From NCBI GenBank assembly GCA_035307785.1, contig DATGHS010000087.1:1-23618 (forward strand): DNA of 23,618 nucleotides, written 5' to 3'. How positions within the stretch are numbered: the first letter of the stretch is position 1; every line of letters starts with the position of its first letter. Origin of the DNA: DATGHS01 sp035307785 (GTDB lineage Bacteria > Planctomycetota > Planctomycetia > Gemmatales > Gemmataceae). A program made the translations under genes and the position numbers. This document shows positions 14,677 to 21,844 of the stretch, piece by piece. A model generated the notes under the pieces. That model did no database searches. It was not told the origin of the DNA and worked only from the letters and a program-made list of their open reading frames with translations.

Positions 14677-15639
14677 CTAACCTTTGAGTGATTCAATCAA
14701 CTCTCGCATATCTTCCGGCATCTCCATCGTCCAGTGCATGGGCGCCTCGGTCACCGGATGCACGAAGCCCAGCTCGATGGCGTGCAGGGCCAGCCGCTTC
14801 GCCCCACTTTCATCTGCCATAATCTCACCGTTGTCGCGACGATTATACACGCGCTCGCCGCAAATGGGGTGGCCGGCTTCGGCCAGGTGGATGCGGATCT
14901 GGTGCGTGCGGCCGGTTTCGAGGCGGCACGATAGCAGCGTGAAGCCCGGCAACCGCTCGGCGACTTCAATGTGCGTGACCGCCTCTTTGCCGACTTCGGG
15001 CAAGTTCGTGCTGCCACGCCGGCGGTCGCCTCGATCCCGCACCAGACGGGAGCGGATGGTTTGTGCAGGCAGGAAACCGGGAATCAGCGCGAGATAGCGG
15101 CGAATGACGGTGTGCTTGCGGAATTGCCGGCCGAGTTCCACCTCGGCCAGCGGGCTGCGGGCGAAAACAACGAGGCCGCTCGTTTCCTTATCGAGCCGCT
15201 GGACGATCCGCAGGCGGGGCAGCAACCGCAACGGCACGTGTTGCTGCGACGCGATTGCCGCTTGCACTCGATCTTCCAGTGTGGGCGAAAGTTCGCGGCG
15301 CTTCACGTCCCACTCGCGCTCGGCGGGATGGCGAACCGTGCTGATACCAGAAGGCTTTTCGACCACCACAACGTGCTCGTCGAGGTAACGGATCACGAGC
15401 GGATGGCGCACGGCGCGTGGCAGCTTCGCCGACTGGTTGAGAAACGCGATCGTCTCGCCTTCGTTCACCCGCCGGGCCGGGTCGAGGCAAAGCTCGTCGC
15501 CAATTTTCACACGGCGGGAGAGGATATGCTGTCGAACCTGCTTCCAGGACTGACCGGGCAAATGCGAGCGCACGACGGCGGCCAGCGTTTGGCCCGCCTG
15601 CTCCGGTGAAACGAGCCAGGAATGTGTATTCCGGCTCAT
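14677..15639 (-). CDS. RluA-family pseudouridine synthase
   Basis: 320 residues. An N-terminal S4-like RNA-binding domain (about 10-75, HILSRRVKIGDELCLDPARR) is followed by the RluA catalytic domain. The catalytic aspartate is Asp150 in QRLDKETSGLVVFA; most relatives read HRLD here, so Gln147 replaces the usual His. The TGRTHQIRIHLAEAGHPICG motif identifies the C-terminal RluA signature. The enzyme converts uridine to pseudouridine in rRNA or tRNA; the exact target (RluC/D- or TruC-like) cannot be told. The start ATG at 15639 overlaps the stop of the cupin gene (ATGA), so translation is probably coupled. Element C lies 15 nt after the stop. Family assignment is firm. Confidence 0.94.
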   Translation of the reverse strand: MSRNTHSWLVSPEQAGQTLAAVVRSHLPGQSWKQVRQHILSRRVKIGDELCLDPARRVNEGETIAFLNQSAKLPRAVRHPLVIRYLDEHVVVVEKPSGISTVRHPAEREWDVKRRELSPTLEDRVQAAIASQQHVPLRLLPRLRIVQRLDKETSGLVVFARSPLAEVELGRQFRKHTVIRRYLALIPGFLPAQTIRSRLVRDRGDRRRGSTNLPEVGKEAVTHIEVAERLPGFTLLSCRLETGRTHQIRIHLAEAGHPICGERVYNRRDNGEIMADESGAKRLALHAIELGFVHPVTEAPMHWTMEMPEDMRELIESLKG

Positions 15640-15995
15640 AGCCTGTCCAGTTGTTCGACCGTCCGCTCGTTGCGCACGTTGCCGGTGTTGAGGGTGGCGG
15701 CCGGTTCGAAGAGCAATACGTGGGCTTCCTCCTCGGCCACGGGCCGGTGTTCGACGCCTTTGGGAACAATCAGGAATTCGCCCTCTTCGAGCCAGATGTG
15801 CCGGTCGCGAAATTCCATGCGAAAGCGGCCCTTCACCACAAGGAACAGCTCGTCTTCATGATCGTGATGATGCCAGACGAACGGCCCCTGGAACTTGACG
15901 AGCTTCACCATCTGCCCGTTCAGCTCGCCCACGATCTTGGGCTTCCAGGGCTCGGCGAAGTGGGCGAACTTCTCGGCGAGGTTGACTATGTCCAT
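15636..15995 (-). CDS. Cupin domain protein
   Basis: 119 residues from the ATG at 15995, chosen because GAGAAGG lies four bases upstream; an open frame to 16103 would include the palindrome at 16030-16050 and is rejected. It is a single small beta-barrel cupin. The metal-site motif is WHHHDHEDELFLVVKG, with His44, His46 and Glu49, and His83 (VEHRPV) completes the usual three-His-one-Glu set. Such one-domain cupins bind a divalent metal and act as isomerases, dioxygenases or sugar-binding proteins; the reaction is not identifiable here. The gene is first in a two-gene unit and its TGA overlaps the start of the pseudouridine synthase gene by four bases. A role linked to RNA modification is not implied; the pairing may be accidental. 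Confidence 0.9.
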   Translation of the reverse strand: MDIVNLAEKFAHFAEPWKPKIVGELNGQMVKLVKFQGPFVWHHHDHEDELFLVVKGRFRMEFRDRHIWLEEGEFLIVPKGVEHRPVAEEEAHVLLFEPAATLNTGNVRNERTVEQLDRL

Positions 15996-16027
15996 AAGAC
16001 CTTCTCCCGGTGGACACTCGCTGATCG

Positions 16028-16050
16028 TAGACGACGCTGCCAGCGTCGTC
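16028..16050. repeat. Single-arm GTAG palindrome (REP-like)
   Basis: gacgacgct-gcc-agcgtcgtc forms a 9-bp perfect stem at 16030-16050, with gtag at its 5' edge (16027-16030). It looks like one half of the double elements A-C and F. It lies upstream of the cupin gene and is not next to a stop codon. Confidence 0.6.
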
Positions 16051-16137
16051 ACGAATAGCGACCGTTGGCCTTGGATTCTCATGGTTTTCCAACGCCCTAT
16101 CACCAGAATATGTTTTGCCGGGAGCGCGTTCCATGAA

Positions 16138-16180
16138 TAACGCCTAGTCCAACACGAGCGCTGAGCGGCAATCGGCGTTA
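16138..16180. promoter_or_regulatory. Spaced inverted repeat upstream of the ECF gene
   Basis: taacgcc (16138-16144) and ggcgtta (16174-16180) are perfect 7-bp inverted arms separated by 29 nt, in the 225-bp divergent gap between the cupin and ECF sigma genes, 40 bp before the ECF start. It may be a dispersed repeat rather than an operator; the enclosed agcgctgagcgg wording looks repeat-like. Confidence 0.3.
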
Positions 16181-16220
16181 GTGCGGCCGAATTTGTAACT
16201 ATCCATTATGAGTCTTGGGG

Positions 16221-16838
16221 ATGGCGCTCAATCCCGAACAGATGATCCAGGATGGGAAGCGCGGCGACGACAAGGCGCTGGGTCAACTTTTGGAGTTGTA
16301 CCGGACCTATTTGCGCTTGCTGGCCCGCATCGAGGTTGGCCGGCGGCTCCAGGGAAAAATGGACGCTTCCGACCTGGTGCAGGAGACGTTCCTTGAAGCG
16401 CACCGCAACTTCGGCCTCTTCCGTGGCACCGATGAACCGCAGCTCGCGCATTGGCTGCGGCAAATCATGGCGGCGAAGGTCGCGAATCTGGTTCGCCATT
16501 ACTTCGGCGTGCAGAAACGCGACGTGCGTTTGGAGCAGGAACTGCAGGTTGGGTTAGATAGCTCGTCGCGCATGTTGGGACAAGACCTTGCGGCGGCGCT
16601 GTCTTCGCCGAGCCAACAGGCGATGCGGCGCGAGCAAGCGGTGTTGCTGGCTAATGCCCTCGAACGGCTGCCGCCTGATTATCGCGAAGTAATTATCTTG
16701 CGGCACCTGGAGGAACTCACCTTTCCGCAGGTGGCCGAGCGCATGGGTCGTAGCTTGAACAGCGTGCAAAAGCTCTGGCTGCGCGGCCTCGCCCGGTTGC
16801 GTGAGGTATTCGGAGAAGCCAATGACTTCGCCGACTGA
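16221..16838 (+). CDS. ECF-type RNA polymerase sigma factor (planctomycete kinase-linked group)
   Basis: 205 residues from the ATG at 16221; a TTG two codons earlier (16215) is possible. Region 2 spans about residues 10-85 (KMDASDLVQETFLEAHRNF is the core that binds the polymerase and the -10 element). Region 4 spans about 135-195 (ALERLPPDYREVIILRHLEE followed by the helix-turn-helix TFPQVAERMGRSLNSVQKLW). There is no region 1.1 or 3, as expected for ECF factors. The next gene, a Ser/Thr kinase, overlaps its last 17 nt; planctomycete ECF groups associated with kinases are established, and regulation by phosphorylation rather than a classical anti-sigma factor is inferred. No anti-sigma gene is visible. 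Confidence 0.95.
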   Translation: MALNPEQMIQDGKRGDDKALGQLLELYRTYLRLLARIEVGRRLQGKMDASDLVQETFLEAHRNFGLFRGTDEPQLAHWLRQIMAAKVANLVRHYFGVQKRDVRLEQELQVGLDSSSRMLGQDLAAALSSPSQQAMRREQAVLLANALERLPPDYREVIILRHLEELTFPQVAERMGRSLNSVQKLWLRGLARLREVFGEANDFAD

Positions 16839-19137
16839 CGAACCCCTGGACTTGCCCGATGATTCGCGGCTCATGGAAGCGGTGCAAGACTACCTCGCGC
16901 AATTGGAGTCAGGCCGTCGACCGAACCGCTCCGAATACGTGCGCAAGTATGCCGACGTGGCGCAGTCGTTAGTCGCCTGTCTGGAAGGGCTCGAACTCGT
17001 TTACGGCAGTGCGAACAAAGCCTCTGTATCCGGCGCTACCACGGCGCACGATCTGGACGTTGCCGGGTTAGCGCTGGCCGGCCCGCTCGGCGATTTTTTG
17101 ATTGAACGCGAGATCGGCCGCGGCGGCATGGGCGTGGTCTACGAGGCGCGGCAGGTCTCGCTGGGCCGGCGTGTGGCCCTGAAAGTGCTTCCCCTGGCGG
17201 CCGCGCTGGATTCCCGGCAACTGCAGCGCTTCAAAAACGAAGCTCAGGCGGCGGCGCATCTGCACCACCCGAATATCGTGCCGGTCTACGCCATCGGCTG
17301 CGAACGCGGCCTTCATTACTATGCGATGCAGCTGATCGAGGGCCAAAGCTTGGCGGAATGGATCGATGGGATGCGGGAATTGGAGGACGAGAAGCAGAAG
17401 TCAGAAATGAGAGGTCAGAACACGGAACTGTTTGGCGGCAATTCGCCGCCGCCTGGGCCGACGAAGCGTGCGGAGAGTTCCAACAACACTGCAGTGATAT
17501 CCGCATTCGCGGCTTTTTCGACAGAGCATGCCGAGGACGCGCAAAGCTTCTTCCGCAAGGTGGCGGGCTTCGGCATCAAGGTGGCCGAGGCGCTGGAGTA
17601 TGCCCACGAAGTTGGCGTGGTTCATCGCGACATCAAGCCGGGGAATCTCCTACTCGACCAGCAGGGAACGATCTGGATCACCGACTTCGGCTTGGCGGCT
17701 GTGCGCACCGACACCACGCTCACGCAATCGGGCGAGGTGCTGGGCACATTGCGCTACATGAGCCCCGAGCAGGCGATGGGCCAGCGTGACCTGCTGGACC
17801 ACCGGACCGACATCTACTCTCTGGGCGCGACGTTATACGAATTGCTCACGCTCACGCCGGTCTTCGACGGCGCCGAGCGGCAGGATATCCTGTTGCAAAT
17901 TGCTTTGAAGGAGCCGATTCTACCGCGGAAATTGGACCCGGATATCCCGCTTGATTTGGAAACCATCCTGCTCAAGGCGCTGAGCAAAAATCCGCAGGAG
18001 CGCTATGCCGCGGCCCAAGCCCTGGCCGACGATCTGCGCCGATTCTTGAAGGACCAGCCCATTGAGGCACGCCGGCCTACAGCTGTGGACCGTGGCCGCA
18101 AGTGGCTGCGCCGGCATCCGGCTTTCGTTGTTGCGGCGCTGCTGTTTTTGCTTCTTAGTGTCGTGGTCCTGGCGGCATCGACGATCTGGATTGCCTCCGC
18201 GGAGTTCCGCGTCCAGAGAGCCTACGTGCAAGAGAAGAAGCGGGCGCAGGAGGCGGACGAACGCTTCGAATTAGCGCGCCGGGCGGCCGACGAGATGATT
18301 CGGATTGCCGACGAGGAGCTTGCCGACGACCCGCAGCAACAAGCGCTGCGGCAGCGACTCCTGACTAGCGCGCTGACGTACTATCAGGAGTTCATCGAAC
18401 TGCGCAGCGACGACGCCGACGCTCAGGCTGACCTGGAACTAACGCGCACCCGGGTCGAGAAGATACTCACCGACCTAAAAGTAATCCATGCCGCCCAGCG
18501 GCACATGCTCCTGAGCGAACCGGCCGTGCAAGATGATCTCCAGCTGTCGGCCGATCAGCGCAGGCGCTTGGCGCCGATTTTTCAGAAAATCATGAGTAGC
18601 GGCCGCGACCCACAGCGCCAGCGAAATTCCGGCAATCGAGAAGACCGCCAGAAGCAGCTCATTCAAGAGATGAAAGTCCATGAAGATGCAATTGCCGGGA
18701 TTCTCACGCCTGCGCAATACCGCCGGCTGCACCAGATTGCAGTGCAAAACATCGGCGTGCAAGCATTCCAGGATCCGGAGATCGTGGCCGAGCTAAATCT
18801 TAGCCGCGATCAGCGCGAACAGCTATGCGGCCTGATCAGTGAACAGCGCGGCCCACACCACGGCGAAGGACCGGGCCGCGACGGCGGCTTTGGGCCGCCG
18901 CCGAAGGATTTTGGGCCGCCGGGAAGTCGGCCCGGTGCACCTCCCGCCGGATGGAACAAAGGTCGCGAACGGCCAGAGCCACGCCAGAGGCCGGACGGCG
19001 CTTATGCCATGACCCAGGCGCTGGCCATTCTAACTCCCGATCAACTGGCGAAATGGCAATCGCTCGTGGGCGAGCCATTCCAGGGCTCGATCAACGGTCC
19101 CCGCTTCGAACCAGGCCGGCCCGGTGGCCCGCCGTAG
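16822..19137 (+). CDS. Transmembrane Ser/Thr protein kinase with LTxxQ (Spy/CpxP-like) tail
   Basis: 771 residues from ATG 16822, supported by GGAGAAG just upstream and by overlap with the sigma gene. The kinase domain begins near 90: the glycine loop is GRGGMG at 99-104, the ATP lysine is Lys121, and Glu140 is likely the salt-bridge partner. HRDIKPGN starts at 268 with catalytic Asp270, the DFG Asp is 288, and YMSPEQ follows. An insert of about 60 residues (roughly 178-238) separates subdomains IV and VIb. One membrane helix (about 433-458, PAFVVAALLFLLLSVVV) is followed by a coiled-coil stretch. The extracytoplasmic tail has four LTxxQ-like motifs (LQLSADQ, ILTPAQY, LNLSRDQ, ILTPDQL) and a Gly/Pro-rich spacer. 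This resembles Spy/CpxP periplasmic sensor repeats. It probably phosphorylates or otherwise controls the neighbouring sigma factor. Confidence 0.93.
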   Translation: MTSPTDEPLDLPDDSRLMEAVQDYLAQLESGRRPNRSEYVRKYADVAQSLVACLEGLELVYGSANKASVSGATTAHDLDVAGLALAGPLGDFLIEREIGRGGMGVVYEARQVSLGRRVALKVLPLAAALDSRQLQRFKNEAQAAAHLHHPNIVPVYAIGCERGLHYYAMQLIEGQSLAEWIDGMRELEDEKQKSEMRGQNTELFGGNSPPPGPTKRAESSNNTAVISAFAAFSTEHAEDAQSFFRKVAGFGIKVAEALEYAHEVGVVHRDIKPGNLLLDQQGTIWITDFGLAAVRTDTTLTQSGEVLGTLRYMSPEQAMGQRDLLDHRTDIYSLGATLYELLTLTPVFDGAERQDILLQIALKEPILPRKLDPDIPLDLETILLKALSKNPQERYAAAQALADDLRRFLKDQPIEARRPTAVDRGRKWLRRHPAFVVAALLFLLLSVVVLAASTIWIASAEFRVQRAYVQEKKRAQEADERFELARRAADEMIRIADEELADDPQQQALRQRLLTSALTYYQEFIELRSDDADAQADLELTRTRVEKILTDLKVIHAAQRHMLLSEPAVQDDLQLSADQRRRLAPIFQKIMSSGRDPQRQRNSGNREDRQKQLIQEMKVHEDAIAGILTPAQYRRLHQIAVQNIGVQAFQDPEIVAELNLSRDQREQLCGLISEQRGPHHGEGPGRDGGFGPPPKDFGPPGSRPGAPPAGWNKGRERPEPRQRPDGAYAMTQALAILTPDQLAKWQSLVGEPFQGSINGPRFEPGRPGGPP

Positions 19138-19537
19138 GCTGTAATCAGGATGGCTGGCTCAATGGCGTTGCTGTATGGGGAGGCAAGTGCCCATTGGGCA
19201 GGTGGTCGGCGGAGCATTTCGTTTCCATTTCACCGAAAGAAAGACACCCCCCCCCTGAAACGAAACGTGTTTTCGTGAAATCAAACGCATTTTTTCATGA
19301 CTTTGCACCATTCGGATCGTACACTACGAAGCGCGCGCGGCGGCCAATCGTCAGCAACGATTGCAATGGATGAAGATTGCGCGCGCCACACGCAACCACA
19401 TTGCCCAGCACGCCCCCCGGACAACTCCGGCCACACACTGCCGTAGGCCATTCCCCGCTCGCTCTTGACGCCTAGGTGCGAAAAACGTTAAGAATTGGAT
19501 CGAAACGTTCCGGGTTCATTCACCATGAGCGGGCAGG
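19138..19537. other. 400-bp gap between kinase and GT87-like gene
   Basis: No protein-like open frame or RNA gene is recognised. A homopolymer C run (about 19247-19255) and an imperfect inverted repeat (cgtttccatttcac at 19220-19233 against gtgaaatcaaacg at 19275-19287) are present. The last 75 bp hold a possible promoter (listed separately). Base composition is lower in GC than the neighbouring genes between about 19215 and 19330. Confidence 0.6.
19465..19494 (+). promoter_or_regulatory. Possible sigma-70-like promoter for the GT87-like gene
   Basis: TTGACG at 19465-19470, then 18 nt, then TAAGAA at 19489-19494, about 45 bp before the start codon at 19538. The -35 is a good match (five of six) and the -10 is poor (three of six), so the call is tentative. 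Confidence 0.3.
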
Positions 19538-21031
19538 ATGCCATCCCCACATGCGAGCTTCTGGCCGCGATTCTTTCTCCGCTGGCGCGAAGCCCTCATC
19601 GCTTATCTCGTTACCGTCGTCGCCGGAGTCTTGTTCCTCTGCATGTCGAACGGCGGCGACTTGTTTCTGTATACCAGATATGCAAGCACGGCCCGCGAAC
19701 ACGGCCTGAGCGGGCTATATAAGCGAGAGACAGTGGAGTATCCTCCGCTCGCCACAGCCTTCATTGTCGCGGTGGACCGCGCTAGCTCCATGTTTCCGCT
19801 TTCGGATTGTGCGCTCACGCGCCTGAAGACCTATCAAGCGCCGCCGCTCTTGCGCGAATACAAGATCGCTCATCGCTGCACCATGCTGGTAATCTTCCTG
19901 ATCACCGTTTGGCTGGTGCGGCGGCTCTGTGCCGGTTGTCTCCCGGAAGATTCGAAATGGGAACGATTCCAAAGGCTTTCGCTGTTCCTCGCTGCATCCG
20001 TCCTTTCGGGTTATGTGCTACTCGACCGGCTCGATCTAGCGCTGGCGGCATTGATTGCCGGCAGCTTGGCGCTCCTGACTCGCGGTCGGCCGACGTTGTC
20101 GTTGGTCGTCTTGGCGGCCGCCATTGCATTCAAGCTCGCGCCCATCGTGCTCGTCCCCATCTGGCTGCTCGGTTGTCTGCCGGCCACGGGGCTCCAGTTT
20201 CGACAAATGCGATTAGCGCTGGGCCGGCTTTCGCTGCTAGCCAGTTGTGTGGCGCTGTTTTGCCTGCCAATGTACTTTGTTGCGGGAATTCGCTCGCTGG
20301 AGTTCTGGAACTATCATCGCATTCGTGGCATCGAGTATGAATCAAGTTACGCGGCCATTCTCTTTGCGCTCAAGCCGTTCGGCTGTCCCGCCGCTCTTCG
20401 CGCCGCCTTCGGCAGTGCGGATGTCGAGTCGCCGCTCGCACCCGCAATGCTACACGCGGCGCCGCTGCTGGTGGTGCTGAGTGGCGCTGCTGTTTTCCTT
20501 CTGTGCGTGCTGGGCGTTCGCGGAACGCCATTGAAACCGAAACGTGAGACTTTCGGCCAGGCTTACCCTCAAGTTTTCACCGTCGCTACGCTGCTGGCGA
20601 TGTTGTGTCTGGTCCTGTTCAATAAGGTTTTTTCGCCGCAGTACGTGGTGTGGCTATTGCCGCTGATTCCGTTGGTTCCGCTCCAGGGGAAGGCTCGGAC
20701 TTGGTTCTGGGGCTTTGCACTGGGTTTCAGCGGCGTCACGGCGCTGATTTTTCCGCTATGGTGGAAGAACGTATTGGGAGCCGAAATCCCGGGCGAACTC
20801 GGCTGCTTGTCCGGGCCGGGGTTGCTCGGAACCGCGCTGCTGCTGGCGCGCACCGCATTGCTGCTGGCTATGATCGGCACGCTGTGGCGCTGGCTGCTGC
20901 GAACGATTGGACACAAAGGGAATGTGCACAACCACCAGGAACGCCAGGCCGCGAGCGGGCGCTTTCACGCCCTTCCCCGAAGTACCCGGTGGTTGCGGAT
21001 TGTGTTGAAGTCCGTCCGGGACTTGTCTTAG
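19538..21031 (+). CDS. GT87-like (DUF2029) polytopic membrane glycosyltransferase
   Basis: 497 residues with about ten to twelve hydrophobic helices. Near the N-terminus NGGDLFLYTRYA carries an acidic residue at the first periplasmic loop, where GT-C transferases hold the catalytic Asp, and VEYPPLATAF matches the conserved EYPPL motif. Late in the chain FNKVFSPQYVVWLLPLIPL matches the SPQYxxWLLP signature of the DUF2029/GT87 group. These enzymes use polyprenyl-phosphate sugars to mannosylate or otherwise glycosylate periplasmic substrates. Whether this one is a mannosyltransferase is not known. The first in-frame ATG is at 19538 and there is no strong ribosome site. The C-terminal 35 residues are basic and cytoplasmic-looking. 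Its stop overlaps that of the convergent TIGR03000 gene by 4 nt. Confidence 0.82.
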   Translation: MPSPHASFWPRFFLRWREALIAYLVTVVAGVLFLCMSNGGDLFLYTRYASTAREHGLSGLYKRETVEYPPLATAFIVAVDRASSMFPLSDCALTRLKTYQAPPLLREYKIAHRCTMLVIFLITVWLVRRLCAGCLPEDSKWERFQRLSLFLAASVLSGYVLLDRLDLALAALIAGSLALLTRGRPTLSLVVLAAAIAFKLAPIVLVPIWLLGCLPATGLQFRQMRLALGRLSLLASCVALFCLPMYFVAGIRSLEFWNYHRIRGIEYESSYAAILFALKPFGCPAALRAAFGSADVESPLAPAMLHAAPLLVVLSGAAVFLLCVLGVRGTPLKPKRETFGQAYPQVFTVATLLAMLCLVLFNKVFSPQYVVWLLPLIPLVPLQGKARTWFWGFALGFSGVTALIFPLWWKNVLGAEIPGELGCLSGPGLLGTALLLARTALLLAMIGTLWRWLLRTIGHKGNVHNHQERQAASGRFHALPRSTRWLRIVLKSVRDLS

Positions 21032-21690
21032 CGCGGATTCGCCGCCACGCCGGTGGGCGGCGCGGTGAGGTCCACCGTAATCGTGTCGCCAACCCGGAAC
21101 TGCACGACCTGTGCTCGACTCACCGGTTCGCCCTTTTCATTGGCCACAATCGCAAATGTGTACGATTGAACGCTGCCGGGAGGAAGGGCCGGAGTGCGGA
21201 AGGTCTTGACGCCGCCTTTCTCCGCTCCCGTGGACGGGGCAGGTTGGCCGTCTACCAACAAAGTCGCGCCGGCAGGTATTTTGATGTTGATAAGCGATAC
21301 TTCTTCTTTCTTGGGGACGGCCGGCGGCGGCAGCGTTTCACCGCCCTTCTTGGGGGCGGGCTCGGGCATCTTCTTCGGCGCGCCAGTCGCGGGCGGCCGA
21401 GGACCCGCCGGCGCCGTGTAATACACTGGCGGATAATAGTACCACGGATAGTATGCATACCACGGGTTATAGTAGGCGCCGCAGGACCACGGATAGTAAC
21501 CGAAGTACGGCGCGTAAGCGAACGGATAGAACCACGGATAGTAGCCGTACCAAGGCGCGTACGGATAGATCGGCCCCCACCACGGATATGCCGCCACGGG
21601 AATCGCTGGTGTATAAAATCGGCAGCGGAGGAACACACCGGGCGATTCGCTACTGCCCGCCAGCGCCAAAGACAAAATCACGCTGTACAT
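21028..21690 (-). CDS. TIGR03000 domain protein with Tyr/Trp/Pro-rich segment
   Basis: 220 residues from the ATG at 21690, chosen for an AGAGGTGG about five bases upstream; upstream in-frame codons (to 21753) lie in the intergenic dyads. After a weak signal sequence (residues 1-17) comes an unusual segment (about 35-91) of repeated YPWW, YAPWYGYYPW and YPWYYYPP units. A Pro/Lys-rich linker (about 92-130) follows. The C-terminal 80 residues (ISIPAGATLLVDGQPA-like start, KTFRTPALPPGS, YTFAIVANEKGEPV) match the TIGR03000 domain, a planctomycete-specific beta domain found in exported proteins. The aromatic segment could be adhesive or bind polysaccharide or cell wall, but this is inference. It is divergently transcribed from the GH5 gene. 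Confidence 0.85.
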   Translation of the reverse strand: MYSVILSLALAGSSESPGVFLRCRFYTPAIPVAAYPWWGPIYPYAPWYGYYPWFYPFAYAPYFGYYPWSCGAYYNPWYAYYPWYYYPPVYYTAPAGPRPPATGAPKKMPEPAPKKGGETLPPPAVPKKEEVSLINIKIPAGATLLVDGQPAPSTGAEKGGVKTFRTPALPPGSVQSYTFAIVANEKGEPVSRAQVVQFRVGDTITVDLTAPPTGVAANPR

Positions 21691-21699
21691 TGGCCACCT

Positions 21700-21755
21700 C
21701 TTGTTGGAGTGAAAACAAGCAGCCATCCTTGTTCCGGCCAAAGCCCGAAACAAGG
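21700..21755. promoter_or_regulatory. Pair of CTTGTT/AACAAG dyads between divergent genes
   Basis: Dyad 1: cttgtt (21700-21705) and aacaag (21714-21719). Dyad 2: ccttgttccgg (21727-21737) and ccgaaacaagg (21745-21755), with one mismatch. Their centres (21709.5 and 21741) are 31.5 bp apart, three helical turns. They lie in the 154-bp divergent gap between the TIGR03000 gene (start 21690) and the GH5 gene (start 21845). Confidence 0.45.
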
Positions 21756-21844
21756 TCCAGATAAGTGGTTTACTAAGCTGTTAAAATGGGATGACAAGGG
21801 TGATTGGGAAGATTTTCCGCCTCTCAAGTAAGGGGATCGCCCAC

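Noticed and set aside
19220..19287. Imperfect inverted repeat cgtttccatttcac / gtgaaatcaaacg
   Set aside because: It needs an indel and mismatches to pair, has no GTAG edge and is not next to a stop codon; it could be chance in an A/T-richer stretch.
20650..21831. 393-codon plus-strand frame across the GT87-like end and TIGR03000 gene
   Set aside because: It overlaps two well-supported genes, is Arg/Gly/His-rich as expected for a shadow frame, and shows no domain.
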